From assembly GCF_022605165.1 (NCBI RefSeq), contig NC_063069.1, positions 1,240,001 to 1,304,000 of the forward strand: 64,000 nt of DNA. Direction: 5' to 3'. Each line of letters starts with the position of its first letter. Position 1 is the first letter of the stretch. Below are positions 1 to 11,626 of this stretch, one piece after another. Under the pieces are notes generated by a model, which was not told the DNA's origin, did not search any database, and worked only from the letters and a program-made list of their open reading frames with translations. The stretch comes from Purpureocillium takamizusanense (taxonomy: Eukaryota; Ascomycota; Sordariomycetes; Hypocreales; Ophiocordycipitaceae). The position numbers were made by a program, and so were the translations under genes.

Positions 1-2619
1 GGCACCAGCTTGAAGATGAAGGTGGCATCATCCCCTTTGTCGAGGCCGGAAGCGCCGTCACCACCAACGGGCAGGATATTGGCATATGGTAGGCCAGGAC
101 CACCTACACCGGTTATCGTCGCGTGCAGGCCCGTCAGTCGCTCGTTGTCGGCGGGAAGGACACGATGGAACGAAATGTCGATGAGCCCCTTCTCCTGCGT
201 ATCGTCTTCGGAATAGTAGTAAGCTAGGCGGCGGCCCTTGAGGACGAAGAACCGTGGCTTCCACGTTGTCATAAGATTCGAGCTCTTCTTCTTCATCCAA
301 CCATAATAATCGGCGTTCTTTTTGGCCTCAGTCGGTGAAATATTTTGCAGGCCACGGGTATAAGCGCTGGTCCCTTTCTTGCCCTTCTTACGGATACCCT
401 TGCTCGGTGGCGTAGCCGTGGTGCTGGAGCCCTTGCCAGTACCGGGAGATTCCAGGTCGAAGCTGGGGCCTGCCGAGGGTGTGCTCGAGCCCGTCCGAGC
501 GGGCGAGTCCAGCGAAGACTCCTTGGCTGACGCCTCTGTTGTATCCATCTCCTTGGACTTGTTGGTAAGCTTTTCGGATATGGCACGCATACCATGTCGT
601 TTGCCCATCGGCTTTGGCACCATGGATGATAGCCAGTCAGAACCAAAACTGTTCTGCTTCACGACCACGGGCGGTGCTTGTTGTTCAGACACGGACCCAG
701 AATCGAGGTTGGTAACCGCAGGCGGTGGCGCGTCTTTGGCAGGTGGCACGGGCCGTACCGATTCGGCCGTGTTTGTTGACGCGGTCCTTCGGTGCGGTGA
801 CTGGATACCGTAGTATTTTTGAACGGCCGAGGGCGGCGCCCCGTCGTGGAAGTCGGCGCTACCGAACCTTGAGTGTCTCGAGAGCGCGGTGGCGCTGCGC
901 ACTCGCTGCTCTTCGGTGTAACTGCCCTTCTTTGAATGACTCACGCTGTCACGCTTCCGAAGAACGTTGCGTTTTCGACCGTCTGCCTCAGTCCCCGAGA
1001 AGTACCCACGATCTAGATCGACGGCCGAATCTTGCAGCAGATCAGGATTCGACGTAGTCAACGTGTCTGGAAGCCCAGCCGACGAGAGTGGCCGCGGCGA
1101 CGGCTGCGCAGAAAGGGCCCCGCCTAGAGTCCAGTTGCGGTCGAACGATGGCTGTTTCTTATGCGCTCCGTCGGCACTGGTGCTGCTTCCGTTAGTGTTC
1201 AGAGCCGGGACGATACTCGAGGTAGCGGTCGACGAGTGGCGTCGAGATTGGTTAAGCTGCCTTATGGAAGCGGCAGACGGCCGCTTCGCGTGGCCGGGAC
1301 GTGTCGGGCTGTCGTGGCCGGACGGAGGCGACACAGGGGCGGTGAAGGTTGTTGGGCTGGGTCTGGGCGTCTGCGATGAGGACATGCGGCGGGTCTGCAC
1401 AGACATCGGTCGAGCCGAGAGGGAGTTGGTGAGCGTGCTGGTACGACTCCTTATCCGTGCTGCGTCCTCTGAGCCCACTTCACTGCCGTATGTCAGGGTC
1501 GTTCTTCGCGTGGTTTGGCTGTTGACCTCGTCTTGTAGCGCTTTGATCTTATGCCACGTCTTCAGGCGTCTGCCAACGGAGCCCAGATCGAATGCCTTGA
1601 TGAAAAGAGAGCTCTGGTCCATTCCCAGAAGCACCTCGCCCGAAATCTCTTGGTCGCGAAAGACTTCGCAATGATGCTTCTCGACACCGGCAGTGAACAG
1701 ATGCTCGGCCACGTCGTCGGGGGACCAGGCCTCGACTTCAGCGCGGGTGTGGGCAGCGCTGTCTTCTTCTTCGTCCGTCTCCTCGCCCTGGATGTAAGAC
1801 ATCCTCGCATCGAGCGGGGCGCTGTATTCGCTACCTGAATCAGTGGCCGGGGCACGGAGAGCGCCATTGCTCGCCGGCGAACGCAGGTCGGTGATGTGCT
1901 CGTTGATGACGTTTAGGGTATCGTTCAAGACTTGGCTGTCCTGGCTCTGGTTGTTGAGCTTTCCGAGCCCGGCGACGGGTGGAGGGGTGCTGTTGGCGCT
2001 CGTCGTTTCCGATTTGATGGAGTTTAGCGGTAAGGTAATCGCTGCCTCGTCAGGCTTGCCAACCGGGGGAGATGGCGATGGTTCAGACATATGAGTCGGT
2101 TTCTGGGGGGCTCTGACAACGCCGGTGGGGCCGGGATCAATGTGAGCCTCCGCGACGGGAGCAAGGGGTTTCGAGTGCGTGAACGCAGGCGCGGGTTTCG
2201 GTGCCGGTCGTGTGTACACTGGGATGGTAAGTCAGGCACCCGCTCGGTACTCGAGCGCAACGAGACAGAAAAACAAACCTTCAGGGAAGAGACCCGTGTT
2301 GCCATTGACGAGATGGCGGCCAAGGAACCAGCCATCGCCAAACTCGTCATCACGCTCTATCAGCTCGACTCGATCGCCTTTGGCCAGGCTCAGTTCATCG
2401 GAGCTGCGGGCTTGAAAATCATCTGCTCGCTCGTATACATCATCAGCGAACACAGTCCCCCCGCATGTCGGGGTCGCGTCGGTGTGCCACGAAATTTCGA
2501 ATCCGATGCGACGCGGATCATCAAAGGAGCAGCAAGACAAGGATGGACTCACGGATGACTATCAAAGTCTCGCCGACTTCAGGCCGGGCCTGGGGTTCGT
2601 TTGGACCCCTCGAGGCCAT
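1..2619 (-). CDS. Boi1/Boi2-type polarity scaffold (SH3-SAM-PH), 3' end cut by window edge
   Basis: Exons on the minus strand are 2619-2553, 2422-2279 and 2218 to beyond 1, with introns of 130 and 60 nt (donors GTGAGT and GTTTGT, CAG acceptors). The first ATG gives MASRGPNEPQARPEVGETLI. Splicing restores an SH3 domain at about residues 20-72 (VIHDFQARSSDELSLAKGD, then GDGWFLG and GLFPEVYT). A SAM domain follows near 230-296 (WSPDDVAEHLFTAGVEKHH, then GRRLKTWHKI). A PH domain starts near 700 (YYGWMKKKSSNLMTTWKPRF, then FFVLKGRRLAYY) and runs off the edge. The linkers are Ser/Pro-rich. SH3-SAM-PH order is that of yeast Boi1/Boi2, cortical proteins that bind Bem1, Cdc42 and acidic phospholipids at sites of growth and exocytosis. 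About 809 residues are present, against roughly 1,000 in yeast. The role is inferred from domain order. Confidence 0.9.
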
Positions 2620-4126
2620 GGTGCTGCCCGTGTCGGCGGGGGAGGAGAGCGGCGCGGTTCTTGAAAGAGAGGGTTTGCGTGGGGAGAGCCGTGATGCCAG
2701 CAAGGCGGTCCCGTCGCCGAGTCGATGCCAGGCTGGCGGGCGGGCGTCAAGGAGAGTCAGGTGGCCGTGGAATGCAATCGTTGACACGGGGTGCGGATGA
2801 GACACGGGATCGGCGGCGTGGGCGGGGGGCGAATGGCCGTTTTGGCGGCGCGCTCGCCAATGTGCGTTGTCTTGTTTTTCCTATCACGAGAGTTGGAGCT
2901 CCTGGGAAAGGATAACAGCCGGCGCCATCGAGGCCGGCCGAAAAGCACCTCTGTTTGTGTTGGAACTCGGGAGGGGGGCTCGACCTGGAGACCTGACGTC
3001 GCGCTCGGGGCAGCCGCTGGCTAAGCCTACAGTGGAGAGTCGTCGAAGCACGGCTCGGAATGCGCGTCGTCGATGGAAACAAGTCGGCCGATTGGGCTGC
3101 GGGCTCGCAGGGGAACGTGGAGGAGAGGCGTAGGCAACGTAGGTCGTGGTCGAAGTTGTAGGATGGGCCGGGCGAGAATGTGGGTGAAGATGGCAGAACA
3201 AAAGATGGTTGGGACGAAGACGGCTGCGGAGGCCTGGGAGCTGCGCTGGTTGCGCTGGTTGCGATAGATTGGTCTGGTGGACGAATTTGGGTACCTTGCC
3301 ATTTCCTTGCGCTTGACGGACCAGAGGGGAAGGAGGACAGCCAGTACGAAGTACCGCAGGACCGCTGGAGTGCCCGTTGGGTACTAACCGCATGGATGTG
3401 CCTCTGAACCTTGGGACAGTGGACCTTGGGTACCTGGAAAGTTATGGGCAGTGTGCGGTTACGACGTGTACCAGGCGGCACTAGGACCGGTGGTGGGAAA
3501 GGCAGGCGGGCATCTTCCACCCACTAGCTCGATGTACGCGCCTGCCCGTCCTGCAGCGCACCGACAAGCGTTGCGGGAACGCCTGAATGCCACCTACTGA
3601 GTTTTTAGCATGGGTGGGCTACGGGCACTGACTGGCGGATGTGACGCTCGCAGTTGACACTGGACGAGCCACAGTGCATAGGTAGGTACCTAGGCTTGAC
3701 AGTGGGTACCACTCAGACCAGACCAGCTGGAGACTCTCTCGGGCTAGCGAGGCCCGCGGACGCTGTGCCAAATCTGGACTAGCTTCAGCGCGCCATCCGC
3801 CGGTCTTGATCAGGCAGGGCCCGCTGGCTGGCTGGTAAGCGGGAACCTTCATGTTTTGTCACTTCATTCCGTCGTTGCACCTTGTTCGTCAGTCTTGACT
3901 CTTGAGCCCGTGTGTGCGTGCTTTTGTTGGTCCTCGATGATGCGCAGATGCAGGCCCTTCCCCTGAGCCTCCCGCTCGCTGCAGCACGGCAATCATCGCC
4001 GACGTTGTCGTTGTCGTCGTCTTCAGTGCGCCGCCCGCATCGTCGACCAGTTGGGCGTTGATTCATGTCCGGCCGCAGCTTCACTGGAGCGACAGAGGCG
4101 GTCCCGTCTGCGGTGTTGCAGCCGCC
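2620..4126. other. Divergent intergenic region between Boi-like and F-box genes
   Basis: This region is upstream of both flanking genes. The minus-strand reading just above the Boi start is C/T-rich, as expected for a fungal leader. A GGTACC-rich patch with two overlapping copies lies near 3681-3711. An open frame of 257 codons on the minus strand (2747-3520) has proline/arginine-rich composition without domain features, and I do not call it a gene. Confidence 0.5.
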
Positions 4127-5647
4127 ATGTCATCCATCTGCGTCCCCGTCTCTCCACCGCAGTCATCGTCGCTGCTCCACCGTCTGCCGGTCGTGAGCCC
4201 GCTCGAGTCGCTACCGGGGGAGCTGCTCGACATGATAATGGACTGGTTCATGGACCAAGCATTTGTGCTCGGCAACGGGCAACGGTCGCGCGCCAAGGCA
4301 CGCTGCTTCGCGTCTCGCGCCGTCCTGCGGAATCTGTGCCTCGCATCGAAACTGCTCTGCAAGCACGCACGGCCCGGATTGTACCGTCACGTCGTGCTGT
4401 TGGGCGGTCGTGACATGGCCCTTTTGCTTGGCACACTCCTCAACAACCCGCGACTCGGCCTGTCAGTGCGGGGGTTCGTGTGCCTTGCCGACGCGAGCGA
4501 TGTATGCACGTCCGACTTCTCGTTACGGACAAACAATGCCGGCGGCCTCGATTTCCGACAGTATCAGCCTTTGGCAGCACTCGCCGACGTTATCGACGCC
4601 GAGTGGCAGCAGCGCATCCACTTGGACGGAGAAACGGCCCCCTATCTCCTCCTAATGGACACGCTCATTGCCTTGCTCTGGCTGGTGCCAAATGCCGAGC
4701 GAGTCTGCTTCCCACTTCCGGCAGAAAGACGCCTTTTTCACCAGTCACGCGCGGGGCCGGTTTTGCTATCGCTCTTTTATAGCGACCGACAGGTACCGCT
4801 CCTGCAGCACGTCACCCACGCCCAGATTTGGCCTCATGGGCGCGCACCTCACGACTACTTGGATTTGGGTCAATGTGGACCAGTCTTGGGGGCGCTACCT
4901 AGACTGGAGACACTTGAGCTGGCTGATGATGACGGTGATTTTGGGGATTTCCCGGCGGCCGGCTCCCACTTTCATTATTCAGGGCCCATCAGACACCTCA
5001 TTCTGCACCAGAGCTCCTGCACGCCGTGCGATGTGTTCGATATCTGCCTTCGCCTCCCCGACTTGCAGACCCTGTCCGTCACGACGGACGCCGACGCTGC
5101 CACATTCTCGTTGTATCCAGTGTGGGATGCCAATCATGGCCCAGGAGGGCTGCGGTCCCCCAGCAACTGTCTCAATAACGGCCTCCCTCTGCTCAAGGAC
5201 ACACTGACCAGCTTGCATCTCCAGCTGGACTACAACTCGCCTGTCGCTCCTCTGATTGGGCCGGCGGGGAAGCTCACATGCTTGCCTGCCATGTCCATAC
5301 TCAGTGTACTCTCCATTGGCGTACTCCAGCTATACACTTGGGAGGAGATGATGACGCCCGATTCGCCCCGTAACAAGCTCGCAAGCGTCTTACCAGCATC
5401 ACTCACCATCTTTAGGTTACACATTGACAGGGCTCTCCGGTTAAGCCAGCAGAAAGCGTGGTACGGAACTCTCGTGAGGACACTAAACGACCTTGCTAGC
5501 GACGTGAAGAGTGTGCTGCCGCATATTGGGACCATCGTCGTTGTCCTCTCGGGCCCATATCTTGAGATGTACTGTAGCGAATTCGCCTCTCTGACCAGGG
5601 TCTTTGCTGCAACGGGAGTGCGATTTAGTTGCGAGACTGGTGAATAA
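4127..5647 (+). CDS. F-box-like protein, hypothetical
   Basis: This is a single-exon frame of 506 residues starting at the first ATG (MSSICVPV). The longer open frame upstream has no ATG. Residues about 20-75 read as an F-box-like segment (PLESLPGELLDMIMDWF, then LRNLCLASKLLCKHARPGLY), the usual start of fungal F-box/LRR-like proteins, in which a helix-rich module binds Skp1 and the C-terminal part selects substrates for SCF ubiquitin ligase. The rest is leucine-rich with irregular repeats (LPRLETLEL, LPDLQTLSV, LTSLHLQLD), consistent with degenerate LRRs. No catalytic motif is visible. Such genes are numerous and fast-evolving in fungi, so the substrate cannot be guessed. Confidence 0.72.
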   Translation: MSSICVPVSPPQSSSLLHRLPVVSPLESLPGELLDMIMDWFMDQAFVLGNGQRSRAKARCFASRAVLRNLCLASKLLCKHARPGLYRHVVLLGGRDMALLLGTLLNNPRLGLSVRGFVCLADASDVCTSDFSLRTNNAGGLDFRQYQPLAALADVIDAEWQQRIHLDGETAPYLLLMDTLIALLWLVPNAERVCFPLPAERRLFHQSRAGPVLLSLFYSDRQVPLLQHVTHAQIWPHGRAPHDYLDLGQCGPVLGALPRLETLELADDDGDFGDFPAAGSHFHYSGPIRHLILHQSSCTPCDVFDICLRLPDLQTLSVTTDADAATFSLYPVWDANHGPGGLRSPSNCLNNGLPLLKDTLTSLHLQLDYNSPVAPLIGPAGKLTCLPAMSILSVLSIGVLQLYTWEEMMTPDSPRNKLASVLPASLTIFRLHIDRALRLSQQKAWYGTLVRTLNDLASDVKSVLPHIGTIVVVLSGPYLEMYCSEFASLTRVFAATGVRFSCETGE

Positions 5648-7480
5648 AACCCGGGTGTAGTTGAACCCATACATCCTGCTGTGAGGGACCGTACTCATTG
5701 AGAGCACGAGACTTGGTCCTGCCGACAAGGCATCTAGGGTAGCCGGGCTCTCCGGACTTTATGAAGGCTGGGCGGGATGTGAAGCTCGGTCAAACCCAGT
5801 CAACGGCTGTTCTTCGTCGGGAAACGCCGCTCGGGCGGGGAGAGAACGTGCATTGCATCATCTGCTGCGTCGTTGAGTTTTTTACTCGATGGAGCCACAA
5901 CTGCCCGATGCGTCGTCGAGCTGAGAACCTTGGCTATCACCCCCTTTGCGCTAAGACACGGGATGCTACTGCACTCATACCGTACCTGGCTAGGATGAGA
6001 CCACGTCAGGAGTACGAATGGCATGGCATTAACCTTTCCCTGCGGCTCGTACGAGGTTCTAGAAGTGACGGTCTCGCAACAATGCCCAGAGGTCACCTTG
6101 CAGGCGAGCCGAAATGAGATATGCAGCCCGCTGGCCGCGACTGCCGGCAACTGTTGGAAAGAGCAGGGGAATGTAAGAGGAGACGGGGAAGTCGGGAAGG
6201 CGCAAAGGACCGAGACGAGACGGGACGGGACGAGACTGGCGCCATCGTCGTCAACAATCTCCTGGTTCATCGAACGCTCCTGCCCATCAAGTCTGAAGTA
6301 ACGTTGGTACACACTCTGTACCGCAGGGGGAATTGCTTACAACCAGGACGGAGTACTACCTACCTTAGTAGTAAGGTGCTTTACATGAGTACATTCGCAC
6401 TACTAGGGAGGCACGTAGGGTACTTCATGATATGCACCCCGGCTCACTGGTCGCTCCTGCCCTCGTGGTCAAACGACGAGCGTGTAAATTGTACCTACCG
6501 ATGCACATGCAAGCAGTGGCAGCCTGCAACTGACTGCATGAGATGGCGCCAGCACCACAGCGCGCCTACGTACTTAGGTACCTGGTGGTAGTAGGTGTTC
6601 AACCTCGTACTACGTGGTACTAAGGTAACAACATTTCAGTCCATACCTCTAGTCCAGGAGGCTCCTAGGCAGTGGGCAGACTAGAGCGACATGGCACTGT
6701 GCGAAAAACGGGGCACCTTTCTCAGATCCGCAACCAAGCCGCCCATAATAGTGCCAATTGCCGGAAGCCTTTCCCCGGTCCTTTGTGCACCAAAGAAATG
6801 CGTCCCATGACGCCGCGACGATGAACTCGAATTTCATCTCATTCCCACTCGCACCAACGCGCATGGTCGCGCACCGCGCAATACGCACAGCAATAACTCA
6901 GCAACCCTCGGCTCACGGCTCGTCCAGTCGGGTGCAAGCCACTCGACGGACCCTTGCCGCGGCCCCGAGTCCCGACAACTCGCTCCCAATCAACGCGGCA
7001 ACTTTGTGCGACTCCCCCGTGCCAGCGTGTGTCGGGTGACTTGTCATGCAACGACTACAATCGTATTTCTGACTGCCCAAGCTGCCTACCTATTCGTCCG
7101 TGGTCAGCGGCTGGCTGTTGACTGGCTGTTGACTGGCTGGGTAATTACTACTTGCGACTAAGAGCTCGACTCCCGTTGTTGCAGGCTTCACTGGCACTGG
7201 CAGCCCTGCCATGCCCGTCAGAGAGCCTGGCAGCCCAGCAACACTCGAACACGGTTTCTCCAGGGGCATGGGCCTCACATCAGCTGGAGGCTGCTGTGAC
7301 CCCGGGCGCTACGCACCCCCATCCTTTGTGCATGGGAAGCTTGCTGGGTGCGGCTGACCGACAGCAATCCAAGAGGGCTGCCGTGGTGCAACCAACAACC
7401 CGCCTCGAACTCTCAACACCGAGTCCTCCATCCTCCATCAAATCCCCCAAAAGTACCCGCCTGCCTGTGTGTTCGTCTTC
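5648..7480. other. Intergenic region, no gene seen
   Basis: Short frames occur on both strands but none has coding-like codon use or a domain. Around 6335-6640 the DNA is rich in GTAC, TACCTA and TAGTA words. It reads as promoter and spacer for the MIZ-domain gene that follows, with a C/T-rich leader just before 7481. Confidence 0.5.
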
Positions 7481-10400
7481 ATGCCGCCGCCCAAAGAGCC
7501 TCGACAACGGGCGGCGGCGGCGAGCAGGGGCATCGCTACAGGTGCTCAGCGCTCCAACATGCATAGCCTATCCGACACCAACGAAACGTCGTACGCTTTT
7601 CTCGGTGCTCTCCGTCCCTCGTGGATGACAAGAACGGACGATGCTCCGATTCCCGCGTCACGGAGACTCAACGCCTGCCGTCCCATGTCTGTGGCGAACC
7701 ACGATCCTGCCAAGTCGTCTCGCGCGGTGCCTGTTGATGATCCGCACGAAACTCACTCGCCGGCTGTTACGGGACCGCAGAATCACGATGTGAATCTCGA
7801 TCTTGAACAACGGCGCCAACCCGCTGGCCCTTCGAGGTAAGTTTTATATCCCTTCAACCCTTGATGTGGCCCCAGCCCAAATAGTCACGGGGCTTGGATC
7901 GCTCTTCCTAGCCAGCGCGCGGGAGCTCTATCGCGTTCCTTCGCCGCCCAATTTTCCCCAGGTCGTCAGGCTCACCGAGGTGAAAACAGAGTTGCATCAA
8001 GTCTCCCATCGCCGCTCCCTTCTGGCGAAGCTAGCCCGATAGTATCGGCCACGGAATTCGCTCCCGTTGAGCAGCCAAACTTCCTCACGCCTCATGCCGT
8101 CCGCAGTCCAGCCGGTGCCCCCACTCCGCCGACCGCCACACCGACGCAAACCTCATCGCTTAGCAGAGGCCCAGTACAGGCGACCGGCCAGACCTGCCCG
8201 GCGGACTTCGCCAACTCTGGCCAATGTCCATCGACTCAGGGCGCCGTGGTGGCTACCGTACCAGCTGGAACCCGCCCTCAGGCGCATCATCGACCCGACC
8301 AGCCGGTTGGTACTGCTGTGGATGAAGCCTATATCACGCCGGCGCCACAAATTGTCCCGAGCTCGGGCGCCACCCATCCCCCACGGACACAAAGCCGCAA
8401 CGATCGAGATCCTCCTGGCCGCAATGGCCCTAGTTTCTCGTCAAACGATGTAGCTCGAACACGGTTCTTCGGCCAGTTACGCGACGGCATAAGCCAGTGC
8501 ATCCAAGCGGCTGGCGGTGTGCAATTCCTACCGATGCACGAAAGAGCGAGACTTGACCTCCTCATCAAGGCCTGCGTCGCGGGCGATTTCGGATGCCTGT
8601 TGCTCCTTCAGCTGTACAGTATATGGTCCATAAGGAGAGGTGTTGCACATCGCCTCCTGAGCTTGAACCCCGAGACAGTTGACGCATCTTTCCAAAATTT
8701 CCCTATCATAGTGGGAGACAACAACGACCTGGTCTCCAACATGCACTGGTTCGCCGCCTTTCCGTGCAACGATATCAGTGCCCAGGGGGGGCGTTGTCCG
8801 CCTGCGTTGACACATTTCATGGCAGAGAGCAGCAACTTCATCGTCCACATGGCAAGTAAATGGTACCCAATGCTGGCCGAGGTTCGGCGTAGAGGATTCC
8901 CTCCGCTCGTTTCTGATATGAGGCTTTACTTGCGATGCTCCTCGCCTGTTTTTCTGCGCTGTATTTTCACCAGCTTCTGCCGCAGTATCGGCATGACGTC
9001 TTGGCCGGCGCAATTAGAATTGCAAAAACTCTTTGAACTCGACGTGCGGAACGAAGATTGCCTTGGTCCCCAAAGTGAGGCGCTTCAAGCGGCACGACAA
9101 GATGTTCTTCAACGCTACGCATGGACGGTGCGACATATAAGGTCCAATCTGCAGCATTTCGGTAAGTTTCATTTCGACAACGCATTACTTGAATGAAAGA
9201 GCCTAACGAAAGAGCCTACAGGACCATTTCCAGGCGGTCAATCTCCTCGAACACCTAACACCTTGACAAACCCTACGATGCAAGTCGCTGCGCAGTCACC
9301 ACCAGTCTGCGTCTCATGCCCACCTCCTTCGGTAGGTAGTCAGGTTCCTGCACAGGGAGGCTCGCATTCCCCGTTGTATTATGGGACTAGTGTGACTGCT
9401 ATTACGCAGGGCGAGGTCTATTCAATGCCAGCACACCAGTCCCCGGTATCGACTGTCCTTTCGAGCCACGGACCAGTCCAAGGTGTCGACTATACGTCTC
9501 CATTATCAAGTGTGGCGCGAGAGGCTCTCCATGGCCGACTGGTCCCAAGCCAAAACGCCATCGTGAACCCTCAGACCAACTCTTACATGCCCTCGCAAGG
9601 TCAGACCCGGGGGAATGTTGCACAGCATTCGCACTCGAGCCAGTCTCCTTCGTCACAGATGCACTACCAACAGCAGACGCCTCTTCTCCCGCATTCAAGC
9701 ACCCGTCGAGCCTGCGCAAATACACCACCAATTTCTCCCCAGAGTCTGCATTCTGTGAACCCTCTCGCGGCAAGGGAATATCCCAGGAGCGAGTATGACA
9801 CGACATCGCTACGAAATGGGCTTCATCTCGCTCATCTTCGGAGTCCTTCGAGAACGCCACGGGTACCGGACTGGAAAAGGTATTTCCAGTACGTCAGCCA
9901 CTTTGCTGTTGCTCCAATGGAGGTGCCCCCGCGTCGAGGAATCCGGATTCTACAGTTCAGCCTCACGGAGGCTGAGGCAGCCCTTGCGATGTCTGCCGAG
10001 CAGGACCCGCGTACTGTCCTCTTCTCGAACGGATCTACACGGTATCGACTCAGGACTTGCAAATACATACGAAACACCTCGTTCGTGGATGCTTCTACGT
10101 GGGTTATTAGCCCAACGTTCTGGCCTCCACATATTTTCCTTGAATTCAACGGCGAACCCGTTCACCCTCGACGCAGGGTCCATGCTCATACCGACCAACC
10201 CATTGAGCTCACCCGCATGTCGCGCCTCGGGGTCAATCAGCTACGTGTTAGCTTACCCTCGACCGTGGAAAAGGGCCTCGAGGAGCCTTCGACATTTTTT
10301 ATGGCCGTTGAGGTGGTCACTACCTCGGACTACACAACATTGCTAACTCAAGTGCAAGAACGAGAGCATTTCAGCCTGGAGGGCACCAAGACGGAGATGC

Positions 10401-10897
10401 AGAGGAGGCTGAATGGAGTCAACTTTGATGACGACATTGTCATCCAAGACAAGACCATTCACATAGGCGTCACAGACCCATTCAGTTCAAGTTTGTTTAC
10501 AATACCTGTCCGAGGGGTAGACTGCAAACACCTCGAGTGTTTTGACTTGGAAATCTGGCTGCAGACCAGGAAAGGAAAACCGTCCAAACAAGGCGGCGAA
10601 CCGAGTCTAGTAGACGACTGGAAATGTCCAATATGTCGGCTTGATGCGCGGCCTGTCAGCCTGCGCGTGGATGACTATTTCGCCAACGTTCGCGCCAGTC
10701 TCAGTGCAAGTGGCGTGGGTGCCACGGTGGTCAAGTTTATTCTCGTCGATGCCAACGGCGATTGGACCTTGATGAGGGAACCAAGCGACAAGGGAGGCAA
10801 TGGCGCGCCTGATTCGAGGTCCCGGAAGATGCCCAGTGCTGAGGACGACGCCCAGGACGATTACCCGGCGCAGTCCCTGATTGTCTTGGATGACTGA
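7481..10897 (+). CDS. MIZ/SP-RING zinc-finger protein, SUMO E3 ligase-like
   Basis: Exons 7481-7836, 7912-9161 and 9222-10897 give 1,093 residues. Intron 2 has GTAAGT, a CTAAC branch and CAG. The acceptor of intron 1 could also be 7875 (39 nt), but 7911 gives a normal length and the same frame. The N-terminal half is disordered and Ser/Pro/Gln-rich. Near residues 955-1025 lies an SP-RING/MIZ finger: IPVRGVDCKHLECFDLEIW, then WKCPICRLDARP and LRVDDYF, supplying the C-x-H...C and C-x-x-C ligands. The usual upstream CPLS motif reads DPFS, so that conserved Cys is missing. The protein ends SLIVLDD, a good SUMO-interacting motif. PIAS/Siz relatives stimulate SUMO transfer from Ubc9 in the nucleus; ligase activity here is inferred. 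No SAP or PINIT domain is obvious. Confidence 0.8.
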
Positions 10898-11626
10898 GCC
10901 ATGCCACCAGCGCATTGTCATTGCACTCAATATCTGCCGGCCTTTATCGCATGGAATCACCAAAAAATATCGAGTGGCAGGGGATAGCATCATGTGTGAA
11001 TCATCTTGCCAGGACTCATTGGAACGGCGTTTCCAGGATGCTTGGGAAATAGGCAATAGCTTGGGGTGCAAGCGGAGGCGAAACATGATACCCGGTCATG
11101 GGGCGCTAGGTGCGATTGTTCGGGATGCTCTGTAGTTAGGAGCATAGCAATTCGTTCGCATAGTTGCCACGCAATACATGAAGCCGGTCTAGGGCGGCCA
11201 GTATGATGGATGGCCTCAACTTAATCCGGAGGCGCCTGCCCGCCCGAGACAGTCGCTGCACTTGAAGACGAATTTGAACTGCGACAGTTATGGGAAAAGG
11301 TATATGTGTTGCGGTGCGCTAAAGAGATACAAGAAGCACGGTGGCGGGCTTCGGCAGACTAGAAGTAGTGCATATCCCGGCCCCGCCACAGGTACTGGGT
11401 CTGTAACCCGCCTCAGCCGAAGCTTCTATTCCTCCGACTCAAGTTCAAAGTTTGAACGACGACATATTCGGAAGCTCAGACCGACGCGTCCTCTTGCCTA
11501 CAAAATGTGACCCTAGGCTATTTAAAGACTTTGTATCGTCTTCTTTATTCTTCCTCAGACATTGCCGAGGGTACTGGCAAAGAATTGTGCTCGAGCATAT
11601 AGACACACGTCAAAGGAACCGGCATC
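10898..11626. other. Spacer upstream of the Zn2Cys6 regulator
   Basis: About 0.7 kb without a credible gene. It must hold the 3' UTR of the MIZ-domain gene and the promoter of the regulator starting at 11627. I saw no diagnostic repeat or RNA gene. Confidence 0.5.

Noticed and set aside
2747..3520. 257-codon minus-strand frame upstream of the Boi-like gene
   Set aside because: Pro/Arg/Ser-rich leader-like composition, no domain, and in the expected promoter/5' UTR.
7837..7875. 39-nt version of the first intron of the MIZ-domain gene
   Set aside because: Too short compared with neighbours; the 75-nt version ending at TCTTCCTAG keeps the same frame with a better acceptor.
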